From the NCBI GenBank assembly GCA_016124975.1, contig WGMP01000029.1, positions 59,946 through 123,945 on the forward strand: a DNA stretch of 64,000 nucleotides. The letters run 5' to 3'. The position numbers were made by a program, and so were the translations under genes. Under the pieces are notes generated by a model. That model did not search any database. It was not told the origin of the DNA and saw only the letters and a list, made by a program, of their open reading frames with translations. Source of the stretch: Phycisphaera sp. Its GTDB lineage: Bacteria; Planctomycetota; Phycisphaerae; Phycisphaerales; SM1A02. Of this stretch, positions 1-9,464 are shown one piece after another; position 1 is the first letter of the stretch; every line of letters starts with the position of its first letter.

Positions 1-1156
1 CCGCCTTGTCGTTCACCTGGAACTGGTTGACGCCCGGCAGCGTGGCCTCGATCGGATCCTCGACGGTCGAGATGTTGCAGTCGGTGTCGTTCAGCGCGGA
101 GAGCACCGAGTAGAGCGTGGTCGACTTGCCGCTGCCCGTCGGGCCCGTGACGAGGGCGATTCCGTTCGGGTGGCCGATGACCTCGCTCCAGCGCTTGTGG
201 ATCTCGGGCGTCATGCCGAGCCGCTCGAGCGGCACGAGCGTGGCGCGGCTGTCGATGATGCGGATGACGACCTTCTCGCCATGGCGGCCCGGCATCGTCG
301 AAACGCGAAGGTCGACGGGACGGCCCTCGAGGAGGACATGGATGTCGCCGTCCTGGGGCAGGCGTCGCTCGGAGATGTCGAGGTTCGCCATGATCTTGAT
401 GCGGCTCGTGATCGCCGCCGCCATCTTCCACGGCGGATCGGACTTCTCGAAGAGGCGTCCGTCGATGCGGAAGCGGATGCGCAGCCGCCGTTCGGCGGGC
501 TCGATGTGGATGTCGCTCGCGCCCTCGTGCACGGCGTTCATGAGAAGCGCGTTCACCGTCTTGACGACGGGCGAGCGGCCCGCGACCTCGCGCAGGTCGT
601 CGATCTCGGCGACCTCGCGCTCGACGACCGACAGCGCATGCTCGTCGAGGTCTCCTGCGCTCTCGTCGAGCACGAAGACATTCGCGGCGGGGACATACGC
701 GTCGAGCGCAGCGCGGATCTCGGCGCCCGTCGTGGCGACGATCTGCACCTGCTTGCCCGTGCGGTGACGGATCTCCTCGAAGAGATACAGGTTCGCCGGC
801 TCGGCGACGGCGACCGTGAGCACGTCGCGCACGAGGAACATCGGAAGCACCAGGTGCTCGATGAGGTACTCGCGCGGCAGGACCTCGAGGGTCTTCGGGT
901 CGGAGATGCGCGCGATGTCGCGCGCGAAGGGAATGCCGTAGCTCTCGGCGACGGCCTCCATCACGTCGTAGTCGGAGACGAAGCCGAGCTGGACGAGCGT
1001 CTCGCCGAGGAGCGCGCGCTTGCCGTTCTCACGCTGATGCTCGAGCGCGTCCTGCAGCTGCTTCGGCGTGATGATGCCGCGGCCGATGAGCATCTCGCCG
1101 AGCTGGAGCCTCGGGAGCTTGTCGACGATCGCTTGATGCCTCGGAAGTGCGCTCAT
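1..1156 (-). CDS. PilB/GspE-type secretion ATPase, 3' end cut by window edge
   Basis: This is the assembly ATPase that powers pilus or pseudopilus extension from the cytoplasmic face of the inner membrane. The window holds the first 385 residues. The N-terminus (about residues 18-70) carries two MshEN-like repeats, LGEMLIGRGIITPKQLQDAL and LGETLVQLGFVSDYDVMEAV, the type of domain that binds c-di-GMP in MshE and some PilB proteins. The central segment has SDIHIEPAERRLRIRFRIDG, and a Walker A motif GPTGSGKST lies at about residues 337-345. The start is ATGAGCGCACTT at 1156, 13 bp after the STAS gene stop. It is the last visible gene of the T4P/T2SS-like cluster. GspE and PilB cannot be separated from this part; family membership is very secure. 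Confidence 0.93.
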   Translation of the reverse strand, partial: MSALPRHQAIVDKLPRLQLGEMLIGRGIITPKQLQDALEHQRENGKRALLGETLVQLGFVSDYDVMEAVAESYGIPFARDIARISDPKTLEVLPREYLIEHLVLPMFLVRDVLTVAVAEPANLYLFEEIRHRTGKQVQIVATTGAEIRAALDAYVPAANVFVLDESAGDLDEHALSVVEREVAEIDDLREVAGRSPVVKTVNALLMNAVHEGASDIHIEPAERRLRIRFRIDGRLFEKSDPPWKMAAAITSRIKIMANLDISERRLPQDGDIHVLLEGRPVDLRVSTMPGRHGEKVVIRIIDSRATLVPLERLGMTPEIHKRWSEVIGHPNGIALVTGPTGSGKSTTLYSVLSALNDTDCNISTVEDPIEATLPGVNQFQVNDKA

Positions 1157-1169
1157 GATGACCCCCCGA

Positions 1170-1505
1170 TCACCTCAGGCTCCGCGCGGCGAGCTCGACG
1201 CTCTCCGCGCACTCGAATCGGTCGGAAAGGCGCGTGACGCGAAGCGCCTCGCGGACGGTTGGCTGCGGCGAGACGAGGCGAAGCGCGCCGCCGACCCGCG
1301 CGGTCTCCTCGGAGAGCCACAGCAGATCCTCGAGCGCGCCGCTGTCGGCCATGGTCACGTTCGTCAGGTCGAGCACGACGTTGCGCGAGCCGCGCTCGAA
1401 CCGCTCGGCGACGATGCGCCGGAAGTTTGACGACGAATCCGCCGCGAACTCGCCGCTGGCGATCACGAGCGCGACGGGGCCATGCTCTTCCCAAGAAAGC
1501 TTCAT
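1170..1505 (-). CDS. STAS-domain protein (anti-sigma factor antagonist-like)
   Basis: This 111-residue protein is a single STAS domain. The stretch VVLDLTNVTMADSGALEDLL fits the SpoIIAA core, with DSGA as the expected phosphorylation loop (Ser55). Such proteins act in partner-switching phosphorelays, usually by binding a serine kinase. No such kinase gene lies in the window, so its partner is unknown. The start overlaps the HD-GYP stop (ATGA), which implies translational coupling, and the secretion ATPase follows 13 bp later. The position suggests a switch acting on the secretion machine; that role is inference. Confidence 0.82.
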   Translation of the reverse strand: MKLSWEEHGPVALVIASGEFAADSSSNFRRIVAERFERGSRNVVLDLTNVTMADSGALEDLLWLSEETARVGGALRLVSPQPTVREALRVTRLSDRFECAESVELAARSLR

Positions 1506-3052
1506 GCCGCCCTCCTGAATCCCTCGTTCGAGCCGACCCCCGGCCCCGAGATCATGCGGTCGTACCCAGAGAAGTCGAGCCGGAGGAAGTGCGCGAGGAG
1601 CTTCGGATCGAACTGCGTGCCGCCGAGCCGCGACATCTCCGCGATCACATCGGTGCGCGAGCGCGCGGAGCGGTAGGTGCGGTTCGAGCTCATGGCGTCG
1701 AAGGTGTCCGCGAGCGCGATGATGCGCGCGGAGAGCGGGATCGACTCGCCTGCGAGGCCGTGCGGATAGCCGTGGCCGTCGTAGCGCTCGTGGTGGAAGC
1801 GGACGCCGTCGAGGATGGGCGCGAACTGCGGAATGTCGCGCAGGATGCGGAATCCGACCTCGGGGTGCTGCTTGATCGCCTCGTACTCCGCGTCGTCGAG
1901 GCGGCCCTGCTTGCGAAGCACGACCTCGGGCACGCCGATCTTGCCGATGTCGTGGACGAGCCCCGAGATGTGGATGTTCTTCACGAAGGGCGCGGGGAAG
2001 CCGGCCGCCTCCGCAAGGTCGCGCGAGAGGAGCGCCACGCGCTGCGAGTGGCCGCGCGTGTAGGGATCCTTCGCTTCGATCGCGGACACAAGCGCGGAGA
2101 GCGCGCCGAGGAACATGGCGTCGAGGTCGCGGTAGAGCCTGGCGTTGTCGAGGAAGACGGCGAGATGGCCCGACGCGGTCTCGACGAGCGTGCTCTCGAA
2201 GCTCGACATCGCGCCGTTGCCCGAGATGCGGTCGCCCGCCGCGAGGAGCCCGAGCGGCTCGGCGTCGCGGCGCACGGGCGACACGACGAGGTCGTCGCCC
2301 ACGACCGACGAGCGCGGCGACTCGCCGATGCGGTCGAGGATCCGCCGTGCTGCCGCGGACTCGATGCCTTCCGCGACGATGCCGCCGTTCGAGACGCCGA
2401 GGAGCTGCGCCGCGGGCCCGTGGACGCGCAGCGCCGTCCAACGGCATCCGATCGTGTCGCGCAGCGCGCCGAGGGTGTTTGCGACAAACCGCGCGGGCGA
2501 CGAGCCGAGCGCCATCTCGCCCGAGAGCGAGTGGAGCAGGTGGAGCTCTTCCCACGCCGAGCTGAGCTGTTCGCCCGCGTCGACGCTTGCGAGGCGCTCC
2601 GTCTCGCTGCGGACGAGCGCCGAGGCGAGGGCCTCGAGCCGCTGGAGCGAGCCGCGCTGCCAGAGCGCGCCTGCGCCGAGCACGCGGCGCGCAAGAAGCG
2701 AGTCCATGTGCGCGCTCTGCGCGAGAAGATCGACCGTCTCGCAGTCGAGCGCCTCGTCGAGGAGCACCGCGAGCGCGTATCGGCCGCCCGCCACGGCGCG
2801 GGGCAGCGCGAGCGGAACGACCATCAGGCCGTGCAGCGGCTCGACGACGGTCTCGGCGCCGGGAGACCAGCGCGAGGCCGCGCGGGAGATGGCCGCGCGT
2901 GCGGCCGCGGATGCGCACAGCGCATGCAGGATGTCGTCGCCGCGAGCGGGGAACGCGTCCTCCACCGCCGAATCGACGGGAAGAAGCATGGCGTCGGCCG
3001 CGCGGAACGACGCGTGGAGCGGCGCGAGTGGATGGATTGCTGAGGACTTCAT
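1502..3052 (-). CDS. GAF-like + HD-GYP domain protein (c-di-GMP phosphodiesterase)
   Basis: This 516-residue protein has a GAF-like region at about residues 175-325 and an HD-GYP domain at about 330-495. The HD pair is at His367-Asp368 in GLVHDIGKIGVP, and the signature HHERYDGHGYP is at 420-430, so the usual metal and substrate residues are present. HD-GYP enzymes hydrolyse c-di-GMP. The N-terminal 170 residues are Ala-rich and not assigned. The gene overlaps the response regulator upstream and the STAS gene downstream by 4 bp each. Combined with an MshEN-like ATPase and a PilZ-like protein in the same cluster, it probably tunes pilus or secretion activity through local c-di-GMP; that link is inference. 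Confidence 0.88.
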   Translation of the reverse strand: MKSSAIHPLAPLHASFRAADAMLLPVDSAVEDAFPARGDDILHALCASAAARAAISRAASRWSPGAETVVEPLHGLMVVPLALPRAVAGGRYALAVLLDEALDCETVDLLAQSAHMDSLLARRVLGAGALWQRGSLQRLEALASALVRSETERLASVDAGEQLSSAWEELHLLHSLSGEMALGSSPARFVANTLGALRDTIGCRWTALRVHGPAAQLLGVSNGGIVAEGIESAAARRILDRIGESPRSSVVGDDLVVSPVRRDAEPLGLLAAGDRISGNGAMSSFESTLVETASGHLAVFLDNARLYRDLDAMFLGALSALVSAIEAKDPYTRGHSQRVALLSRDLAEAAGFPAPFVKNIHISGLVHDIGKIGVPEVVLRKQGRLDDAEYEAIKQHPEVGFRILRDIPQFAPILDGVRFHHERYDGHGYPHGLAGESIPLSARIIALADTFDAMSSNRTYRSARSRTDVIAEMSRLGGTQFDPKLLAHFLRLDFSGYDRMISGPGVGSNEGFRRAA

Positions 3053-3456
3053 GCCGCGCGCCTCCGCTCGGCGAGCAGCGCCTCGATCTCCTCGAGGAGC
3101 GCGCGCGGGGAGAAGGGCTTCTGCACGACCCGCGCGATGTTCGCGCTGTCGGCCTCGCCCTCGTGGAGGAGGTGCCCGCGGGCGGTGAGCATCATGATGG
3201 GAATCCCAGCGAGCTTCGGATCGGCCGCCATGGCGCGGGCGAGCGCGATGCCAGTGAGGCCCGGCATCTGCAGGTCCGTCACGACGAGGTCGGCGCCGTA
3301 GCTGCGCACGCAGGAGAGCGCCTCCTCGCCGTCGTAGGCGGTCATCACCTCGAATCCGGCGTTGCGCAGCTTGAGCGCGACGACCTGGAGGATGTACGCC
3401 TCGTCGTCGGCGACGAGGATGCGCACGCGGTCGGAAGTGAAGTCCTGCATGTTCAT
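3049..3456 (-). CDS. Single-domain response regulator (CheY-like receiver)
   Basis: This 135-residue protein is a lone receiver domain. The acidic pair is in VADDEA (Asp17, Asp18), the phosphoacceptor is Asp61 in VVTDLQMPG, the conserved Thr is in MMLTARG and the conserved Lys in VQKPFSP. There is no output domain, so it must signal through protein contact. It is translationally coupled by 4-bp overlaps to the histidine kinase before it and to the HD-GYP gene after it. The most likely circuit is kinase to receiver to HD-GYP or STAS protein (inference). Confidence 0.9.
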   Translation of the reverse strand: MNMQDFTSDRVRILVADDEAYILQVVALKLRNAGFEVMTAYDGEEALSCVRSYGADLVVTDLQMPGLTGIALARAMAADPKLAGIPIMMLTARGHLLHEGEADSANIARVVQKPFSPRALLEEIEALLAERRRAA

Positions 3457-4868
3457 GCTGCCTTCCTCGCAGTCTGATCCCGTGCGCTCTGGTCCATCGG
3501 GATGGCGAACCAGAACCTCGATCCGACGCCGACCTTCGAGTCGACGCCGATCTGGCCGCCGTGCATTGCTTCGACAATATTGCGGCAGAGATTGAGGCCG
3601 AGTCCCGTACCCTTGGCGATCCGCTCGTGGTTCTCGACCCTGTAGAACTTGCCGAACAGGCGCGGAAGCGCGTGCTCGGGGATGCCAAGCCCGTTGTCCT
3701 TCACGCTGACGACGACGGCGCGCGCGAGGTTGTCGGTGTCGATCTCGAGGCTGACCTCGCCGCCGTCGGGGGTGTACTTGAGCGCGTTCGAGAGGAGGTT
3801 GAGGATCACCTGCTTCATGAGCGGCCGGTCGGCCTGGGCCACCGCCGCGCGCTCGGCGCGCGAGAGCTTGAGCGCGATCATGCGCCTATTGGCCTCGCCC
3901 TGCTGCTCCTCGACGCACTGCCTGCCGAGCTCGCCGAAATCGACCTGCTCGAGCGTGGCGCGGGCCATGCCGCTCTCGATGCGCCCGATGTCGAGCATGC
4001 GGTCGACGAGCGCCCCGAGGCGGTTCGTCTCGGACAGGATGATTCCCGCGAACTCGCGGCGCTGCGCGTCGTCGCCCACCTCGCCGTCGGCGAGAAGCTC
4101 GGCGTAGGCGCGCGGCGACGCCAGCGGCGTGCGCAGCTCGTGGCTCGCCTTCGCGACGAACTCGCTCTTCATTCGGTCGGCCTCGCGCTCGGAGCGCACG
4201 TCGCGCACCATGATCGCGGCGAGGCTCTCGGAGTGCCCGCGCACGACGCTCACATGGATGACGACGGGCGTCGACGCGTGGTCGCGCAGCTCGGCCTCGA
4301 GCCTGCGGCGCTCTGTTCCGCCAGCCTCGACGACAGCCTGCACGGCGCGGAGGACCTGCGGCGGCAGCGCGCCGATGGCGTCGCGCGTTCCCGCCACGGT
4401 GGCGTTCTCGCCGAGCATCGCGCCAGCGGCCTTGTTGGCGAAGCGCGTCTCGCCGTGGAGGTCGACGAGGATGACGCCGTCGGCGATCGCGTCGAGGATC
4501 GCGGTGCGCTCGGTGCTGCGGACCTCAATGGCGCGGAGAAGGACATCCTTGGCCGCGGCGGCGGCAAGCGAACCTCCGTGTACGGCGGAGTTGCGCGCGG
4601 CGGAGCGCACGCCACCATCGCCCTCTTCGTCGTCATCGTCATCTACAGCCGCGCCCGCAGGCATGCCGAAGGCGGTCGCGCAGTAGGCGAGCGCCGCACA
4701 ACCCGCGCCGATCATCCACGCGGCGGCCGCGCCCTCGGCGAGCATCGCCGCCACGGCGGCGACGGGAACCGACAGAAGCCCGATCCATGGCAGGAACGCC
4801 CGCGCCTTCGAGGCTGCGGGCGGCGTCGCTGCGCCTTGACTGCGTTCCTGGTTTCGTTCGAACGGCAT
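3453..4868 (-). CDS. Membrane-bound PAS sensor histidine kinase
   Basis: This 471-residue kinase has two hydrophobic segments at about residues 25-70, an acidic linker (DDDDDEEGDGG), a PAS-like domain at about 115-225, a HisKA domain with the phosphorylatable His243 in ASHELRTPL, and an HATPase domain with N-box NLLSNALKY, G1 DNGLGIP and G2 GTGLGLNL. All catalytic boxes are intact. The start at 4868 has GAGGAG as ribosome binding site. It overlaps its receiver partner by 4 bp, as cognate two-component pairs often do. The signal it senses cannot be read from the sequence. Confidence 0.92.
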   Translation of the reverse strand: MPFERNQERSQGAATPPAASKARAFLPWIGLLSVPVAAVAAMLAEGAAAAWMIGAGCAALAYCATAFGMPAGAAVDDDDDEEGDGGVRSAARNSAVHGGSLAAAAAKDVLLRAIEVRSTERTAILDAIADGVILVDLHGETRFANKAAGAMLGENATVAGTRDAIGALPPQVLRAVQAVVEAGGTERRRLEAELRDHASTPVVIHVSVVRGHSESLAAIMVRDVRSEREADRMKSEFVAKASHELRTPLASPRAYAELLADGEVGDDAQRREFAGIILSETNRLGALVDRMLDIGRIESGMARATLEQVDFGELGRQCVEEQQGEANRRMIALKLSRAERAAVAQADRPLMKQVILNLLSNALKYTPDGGEVSLEIDTDNLARAVVVSVKDNGLGIPEHALPRLFGKFYRVENHERIAKGTGLGLNLCRNIVEAMHGGQIGVDSKVGVGSRFWFAIPMDQSARDQTARKAA

Positions 4869-4934
4869 TCCACACTCCTCGTTGCCTTGCCGCGACGGCT
4901 GGCCCGCGGCTCCCCCTGCGATCGGTCCAAGAAT

Positions 4935-6149
4935 TCAGTCGACGATGCTCTCGAGCGCCCGCGCGACCGTGGTGAACCCAGGGTCGAGATCAAACGCGCG
5001 GCGAAGCCATTGCGCGGCCTCCTGCTCGCGGCCTGCGGCGCGCAGCGCCAGTCCGAGCGCGGCGGCGGCCTCCGGGCTGTCGGGTCCGACCTCGACGGCG
5101 CGCACATGCCAGCGGATCGCCGTGTCGAGATCGTTCGCGCGCTCGGCCACCATGCCGCGGAGCGTGTAGCCCGACGGCTCGTCGCGGGCGAGCGTGACGA
5201 AACGCTCCGCCGCCGACTGCGCGCGGTCGAACTCGCCGAGCGCGATCGACGCCGTCGCGAGATCGCGCCAGGCCTCGGCGTCCTCCGGATACTGGCGCGC
5301 GTGGTCGGCGAAGACCGCGCGTGCCTCCTGATGTCGTCCGAGCATCGCGAGCGACCTGCCCTCGTGGCGCAGCACATCGGCGGGAACGACGGCGAGGCGG
5401 CCATCGGCGCCCGACGCGGCGCGCGCGCGCAGTCGCCGCGCGGCCTCGAGACAGCGCTGCCACTCGCCCGCGCGGAACATCGCGCCCAGCGCCTTCTCGC
5501 TTACGAGCGGCGCATCGGGGTCGATCATCATCGAGCGCTCGTAGCTGCGCGCGGCGGCGCGGTGGTTGTCCTGGAGCGACGCGATGTCGCCGAGAAGCTC
5601 GTGCACCGCGGCGTTGTGCTCGAAGTAGGCGAGCTTCGGGAGGAGCAGATCGCGCGCCTCGTCGAGGCGGCGTCCCGTGACCAGCATCTCGGCCGCGGCG
5701 AGGAGATAGGCGATCCGCTCGGGGTCGAGCTCCGCAGCCTTCAGGTAGTCCTCGATGGCGCGGTCCGCGGCGCCCCAGCGCTGGTGCACCACGCCTCGGT
5801 AGTAGTAGGCCTCCGCGAGCGACGGGTCGCACTCCATGGCGCGGTCGAACGCGCTGACGGCGCGCTCGAGACGCCTCGCCTCGAGCTCGATGCGGCCGAG
5901 GAGCGACCAGTAGCGCGCCTCGGTGTCGCTCCGCGCGATGGCGGCCTCGACCTCCTGACGCGCCTTCTCGAGGTCTCCCGCCTCGAACGCCTGGCGCGCC
6001 TGGTCGAAACTGACGAGGCTCGTCGTGCGGCGGAAGCGGGCGTCGGCCTCCTTGCGCGCCTCGAGGCCCGCGGTGCGCGGGGCGCAGGCGGAGAGGAGGC
6101 ACGCGGAGAGCGCGGCTGCGAGCGAGAGATGGATGCATGCGGGACGCAT
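4935..6149 (-). CDS. TPR-repeat lipoprotein of the pilus/secretion cluster
   Basis: This 404-residue protein starts with a lipoprotein signal peptide ending in LSAC at about residue 20, so it should be lipid-anchored in the periplasm or outer membrane. The rest is a chain of tetratricopeptide-like repeats, with motifs such as SLLGRIELEARRLERAVSAF and EAYYYRGVVHQRWGAADRAI. In type IV pilus systems PilF/PilW-type TPR lipoproteins help the secretin assemble. Here the gene lies directly downstream of the secretin gene, which supports a pilotin-like or assembly role (inference). I chose ATG 6149 because the lipobox then sits at the right distance; the open frame extends further upstream without such a signal. 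Confidence 0.8.
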   Translation of the reverse strand: MRPACIHLSLAAALSACLLSACAPRTAGLEARKEADARFRRTTSLVSFDQARQAFEAGDLEKARQEVEAAIARSDTEARYWSLLGRIELEARRLERAVSAFDRAMECDPSLAEAYYYRGVVHQRWGAADRAIEDYLKAAELDPERIAYLLAAAEMLVTGRRLDEARDLLLPKLAYFEHNAAVHELLGDIASLQDNHRAAARSYERSMMIDPDAPLVSEKALGAMFRAGEWQRCLEAARRLRARAASGADGRLAVVPADVLRHEGRSLAMLGRHQEARAVFADHARQYPEDAEAWRDLATASIALGEFDRAQSAAERFVTLARDEPSGYTLRGMVAERANDLDTAIRWHVRAVEVGPDSPEAAAALGLALRAAGREQEAAQWLRRAFDLDPGFTTVARALESIVD

Positions 6150-6184
6150 GGAGGGCTCCTTGTCGGTTCGTTTCTTCGTGCGCG

Positions 6185-7969
6185 TCAGGGCGCGGGCTCG
6201 GACGCCGCGGGCTTGGCGTCGCCGCCGTCGCGCGCGCTGTTCTCGATGATCATGCGCATCATGCTGCGCTCGTAGTCCGTTCCCGCGGTCGAGCCCTTGC
6301 CGAGGAGCTCCTCGCGCAGGCGGACCATCTCGGGCTGGTTCGACGAGAGCCGCAGCGAGTTCTCCACGTGGAAGAGCGCCAGCGACCTGTCGCCCTTCGA
6401 GAGCGCGTCGAGCGCCTTCTGGTTCTGCGCGGTGGTCAGCGTGTCGCGCGACCACGGCAGCAGGCCCTCGCGCGAGCCGATGCGCACGGCGCGCTCGAAC
6501 TCGCGGGCCTCGTCGGCCCACACGCTCGCGAGCTGGTCCTTCACGATCGTCGGCGTGATGAGGAAGATGATCTCCTCGCGCTTCAGCTGGTCGTCGTAGC
6601 CCTTGAAGGCGTTTCCGAGCAGCGGGATGTCGCCGAGACCCGGCACCTGGCGGCGCTCGATCTTCGTGTCCTCCTTGAAGAGGCCGCCGAGGACGAGCGT
6701 CTGTCCGTCCTTCACGCGCACATTGGTGACGATCTCGCTCGTGTCCTCGTTCGGCACCGACTGCGTGGCGCCGTCGGCGGTCGTCAGCGTCTCGATCTTG
6801 GCGTCGCTCACGCTCGGCGCGAGCTCCATGCGGATCGATCCATCGGTCGAGATGAACGGGCGGAAGATCAACTTGATGCCCGAGTCGAGGAACTCGACCG
6901 TCTGCGTGGTCGAGGTCTGCGTGGTCGTCGAGGTGAGATAGCCGACGCGCCGGCCGATCAGGATCTGCGCGCGCTGGCGGTTCAGCGCCATCACCCGCGG
7001 ACGGGCGAGGACGGTCGTGTCGGTCACGCTGTCGAGGAGCCGCAGGAACACCGCGACGTCCTGCGCGAGGATGCCCACGCGCATCGTCGACGCGCGGTCC
7101 CAGCCCGCGACGGCGCTGTTGCCCGAGTAGCCGCGGTTGTCCGCGGGCTGGATGCCCTCGTTCGCGCCCGCGAAGAGGTCGTTCGCGCCCGACAACGGGT
7201 TCGTCAGGTTGTTGAAGTCGAGGCTTCCGATCACGGAGACATCGACGCCGAACCCGTCGTCCTGCTGCACCTTCGAGGAGACCACGGTCGCCTCGACCAC
7301 GACCTGCGCGGGCGGCGAGTCGATCTCCTTGAGGAGCGCCTCGACGGCCTTGAGGTTGTCGGGGAAGTCGCTGACGACGATCATGCCCTGGAAGGCCCAG
7401 CTGTCACGGCCGGCGTCTTCTTCCGACGGCTGGAAGCCCTTGTCCACGTCGCCGACGAACGAGACCTTGCCCGTGTCGGAGAGGATGGGCTTGATGAACT
7501 CGCTCGCGTCCTTCGCGTTGAGGTACTCGAGCGGGAAGTTGCGGCTCTCGCGCTTGGTGCGCGCGCGCAGGATCTCCTCCCACTCGGTGCGCGTGTAGAC
7601 GTAGATGAAGTTGCCCGCCTCCTCCATGCGCAGGTCGTTCGCGCGCAGAAGGACATCGAGCGCCTCGAGAATGGTCACGTCGAAGAGGTTCGCCGAGACA
7701 GTGCCCGTCACGCCGCGCGATGGCACGATGTTGCGGTTCCCCTGCATGGCGAGCATCTGCAGCGCCTGCAGGATGTCCGTCTCCGCGAACTGGACCGTGA
7801 AGGTCTCCTGCGCGCCGCCGCCCGTCTCGGGCTTGACGGCCGCCGCGGCGCCCTCCGCCTGCGCGAACGCGCTTGGCGCGGAGACGAGCGTCAGCGCCGC
7901 CAGGGCGCCTGTCGCGATGAAGGCTGCGGCGTTCGACGAGGTGCGGAACCGTGGGTTCGATGTGGTCAT
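6185..7969 (-). CDS. Secretin (GspD/PilQ family outer-membrane channel)
   Basis: This 594-residue protein forms the multimeric outer-membrane gate. It has a signal peptide ending near SAPSAFAQA (about residue 38), an N0/STN-like domain at about 55-130 (LFDVTILEALDVLLRANDLR), intermediate N-domains, and a C-terminal secretin domain from about residue 335 with VLARPRVMALNRQRAQI, VRVKDGQTLVLGGL and VPGLGDIPLLGNAF. The ending ITPTIVKDQL is typical. The start at 7969 has GGGAGA upstream. The neighbouring PilM-PilP-like genes suggest the PilQ type, while the pseudopilins suggest GspD; the system has features of both. Confidence 0.93.
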   Translation of the reverse strand: MTTSNPRFRTSSNAAAFIATGALAALTLVSAPSAFAQAEGAAAAVKPETGGGAQETFTVQFAETDILQALQMLAMQGNRNIVPSRGVTGTVSANLFDVTILEALDVLLRANDLRMEEAGNFIYVYTRTEWEEILRARTKRESRNFPLEYLNAKDASEFIKPILSDTGKVSFVGDVDKGFQPSEEDAGRDSWAFQGMIVVSDFPDNLKAVEALLKEIDSPPAQVVVEATVVSSKVQQDDGFGVDVSVIGSLDFNNLTNPLSGANDLFAGANEGIQPADNRGYSGNSAVAGWDRASTMRVGILAQDVAVFLRLLDSVTDTTVLARPRVMALNRQRAQILIGRRVGYLTSTTTQTSTTQTVEFLDSGIKLIFRPFISTDGSIRMELAPSVSDAKIETLTTADGATQSVPNEDTSEIVTNVRVKDGQTLVLGGLFKEDTKIERRQVPGLGDIPLLGNAFKGYDDQLKREEIIFLITPTIVKDQLASVWADEAREFERAVRIGSREGLLPWSRDTLTTAQNQKALDALSKGDRSLALFHVENSLRLSSNQPEMVRLREELLGKGSTAGTDYERSMMRMIIENSARDGGDAKPAASEPAP

Positions 7970-8124
7970 GGGACTCTCCCGGTTGGTGCCCGCGGCATCG
8001 TGCCGCGCAGCGCGCTCTCCGCCGGCGCGAACAGGTTCACGCGACGGCTTCTCACCGCCCTTCCGCAGCGGCGGATGGGCATCCTTTCCTTGGCCGATGG
8101 CCCGATCGACGCGATGCGGCGGCC

Positions 8125-8847
8125 TCATCGGAGGCCTCCGCGCCGCGGCGATGCGACGACCTTTCCAGTCGAGTTCTCAGGCAGCCTGACGACGAACTCG
8201 CGCGCGCCCGCCGCCACGACGATGCCGCCCTCGACGACCTCGACGAGCAAGAACTCGTCGCCGTCCGCCGTTTCGAGCACATCGCCGACGCGGACCGCGC
8301 GGCCGCCGACGACGGCGGTGTCGAGGCCCTTGCCGGCAGACTGGACGCGCAGCGACTGAGCGGCGATGCGGAGACGCTCGTACTCCGCGGGAGGTTGCTC
8401 GTCGGCGAGTTCAAGCGGCGACGGCGACGCGGTCTCGGGCGAACCCTCGACGATGGCGCCGGCCACAGCGCTGGCGGCCGGAGCAGGCGTCGCGGCCGTG
8501 CCGCGCGAGGCGCTTGCAAGCGCCGCGGCGGCCTGCGCGTCGCGAAGGTCCTGCTCGGACGGGAAGTGCGCGGGATCCACGCGGAACGGGTCGCGCGCCG
8601 CGCCACCCGTCACGGGAAGCTGCGGGTCGAACTCGGGCGGGAGCTTCGGCTTCGGAGCGGCTGCGATCGCGTCGTCCGCGATCGCGGTGCGCGGAATCGT
8701 GGTGAGGATGCGGATGCGCGACCAGAGGAGGAGGCCCATCGGCTTCGCCCAGATCACGAGGCCGAGACCCGCCACCACGAGGAGGGCGTTGCGGCGGTTC
8801 GACAGCCAGCGAGCCGCTGCGGTGTCCATGAACTTGTGGCGCTTCAC
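8125..8847 (-). CDS. PilP/GspC-like inner-membrane protein
   Basis: This 240-residue protein has one membrane segment near the N-terminus (about residues 18-38) followed by an Ala/Pro-rich linker and a small C-terminal domain with GGRAVRVGDVLETADGDEFL and VVEGGIVVAAG, resembling the HR-type beta domain of PilP/GspC that contacts the secretin. The start is GTG 8847, overlapping the upstream stop as GTGA. Identification rests mainly on gene order (M-N-O-then-this-then-secretin), so treat the name as tentative. A 155-bp gap without a clear gene separates it from the secretin gene. Confidence 0.6.
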   Translation of the reverse strand: MKRHKFMDTAAARWLSNRRNALLVVAGLGLVIWAKPMGLLLWSRIRILTTIPRTAIADDAIAAAPKPKLPPEFDPQLPVTGGAARDPFRVDPAHFPSEQDLRDAQAAAALASASRGTAATPAPAASAVAGAIVEGSPETASPSPLELADEQPPAEYERLRIAAQSLRVQSAGKGLDTAVVGGRAVRVGDVLETADGDEFLLVEVVEGGIVVAAGAREFVVRLPENSTGKVVASPRRGGLR

Positions 8848-9464
8848 GGCGCATCCCCCTTCGCGTCGGCAGACGCAATCTCGGCGGGCACGCTGCTGGA
8901 GCCGTAGATCGCGTCGAGCTCGATCGTCGCGCGGACGAACGGCGAGTCCCAGTCGATGTCGCGCCGGTTGTCTGCGCGCGTCGCCTTCTCCATCTCCACG
9001 CGGATGGCGCGGACGAGGCGGCGGTCGTTCTCTGCACGCGCGAGAAGCCCCATCACCTCGTCGAAGGTGGCGGTGATCTCGACGGTCACGGGAACCGCCT
9101 TCAGCGACTCCTTCGGGCGCGGCGTGGCCGGCACGGGCTCGGCTGCGGTGACGGTCTGGCTCAGGACCTTCGATCCCGTCTCGACCGCAAGCATGCTCAT
9201 GAGCGCGGCCTGATCGGTGGCGTCGGGGATCTGTCGAAGCACGGCACGCGAGGCGGCCTGCGCCGACTCCACGCGCTCGCGAATCTCGTCTCGCTCGAGC
9301 CGCGCGCTGTCGATCTTGCCGATGCGGGCGTAGAGACGCCCGCACTCGAGGGCGCGCTCGTCGGCGCGGCGCAGCGCGGGCGCCACCAGGAAGCCGACCA
9401 CGAGCCCGAAGGCCGTGACCGACGCCCCGAGCAGGCCAAGCGCCGTGTTTGACGGACGAATCAT
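8844..9464 (-). CDS. PilO-like inner-membrane alignment protein
   Basis: This 206-residue protein has one N-terminal membrane helix (about residues 8-30), then a predicted coiled coil, then a small alpha/beta domain with the pattern VTVEITATFDEVMGLLARAE, as expected for PilO-type proteins that pair with PilN in the periplasm. It overlaps the PilN-like gene by ATGA and the PilP-like gene by GTGA. Sequence resemblance is weak, as is usual for this family, so order and topology carry the call. Confidence 0.62.
   Translation of the reverse strand: MIRPSNTALGLLGASVTAFGLVVGFLVAPALRRADERALECGRLYARIGKIDSARLERDEIRERVESAQAASRAVLRQIPDATDQAALMSMLAVETGSKVLSQTVTAAEPVPATPRPKESLKAVPVTVEITATFDEVMGLLARAENDRRLVRAIRVEMEKATRADNRRDIDWDSPFVRATIELDAIYGSSSVPAEIASADAKGDAP

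Noticed and set aside
3561..6275. 904-residue plus-strand frame across the kinase and TPR genes
   Set aside because: It spans two genes with clear domains on the minus strand and shows no domain of its own.
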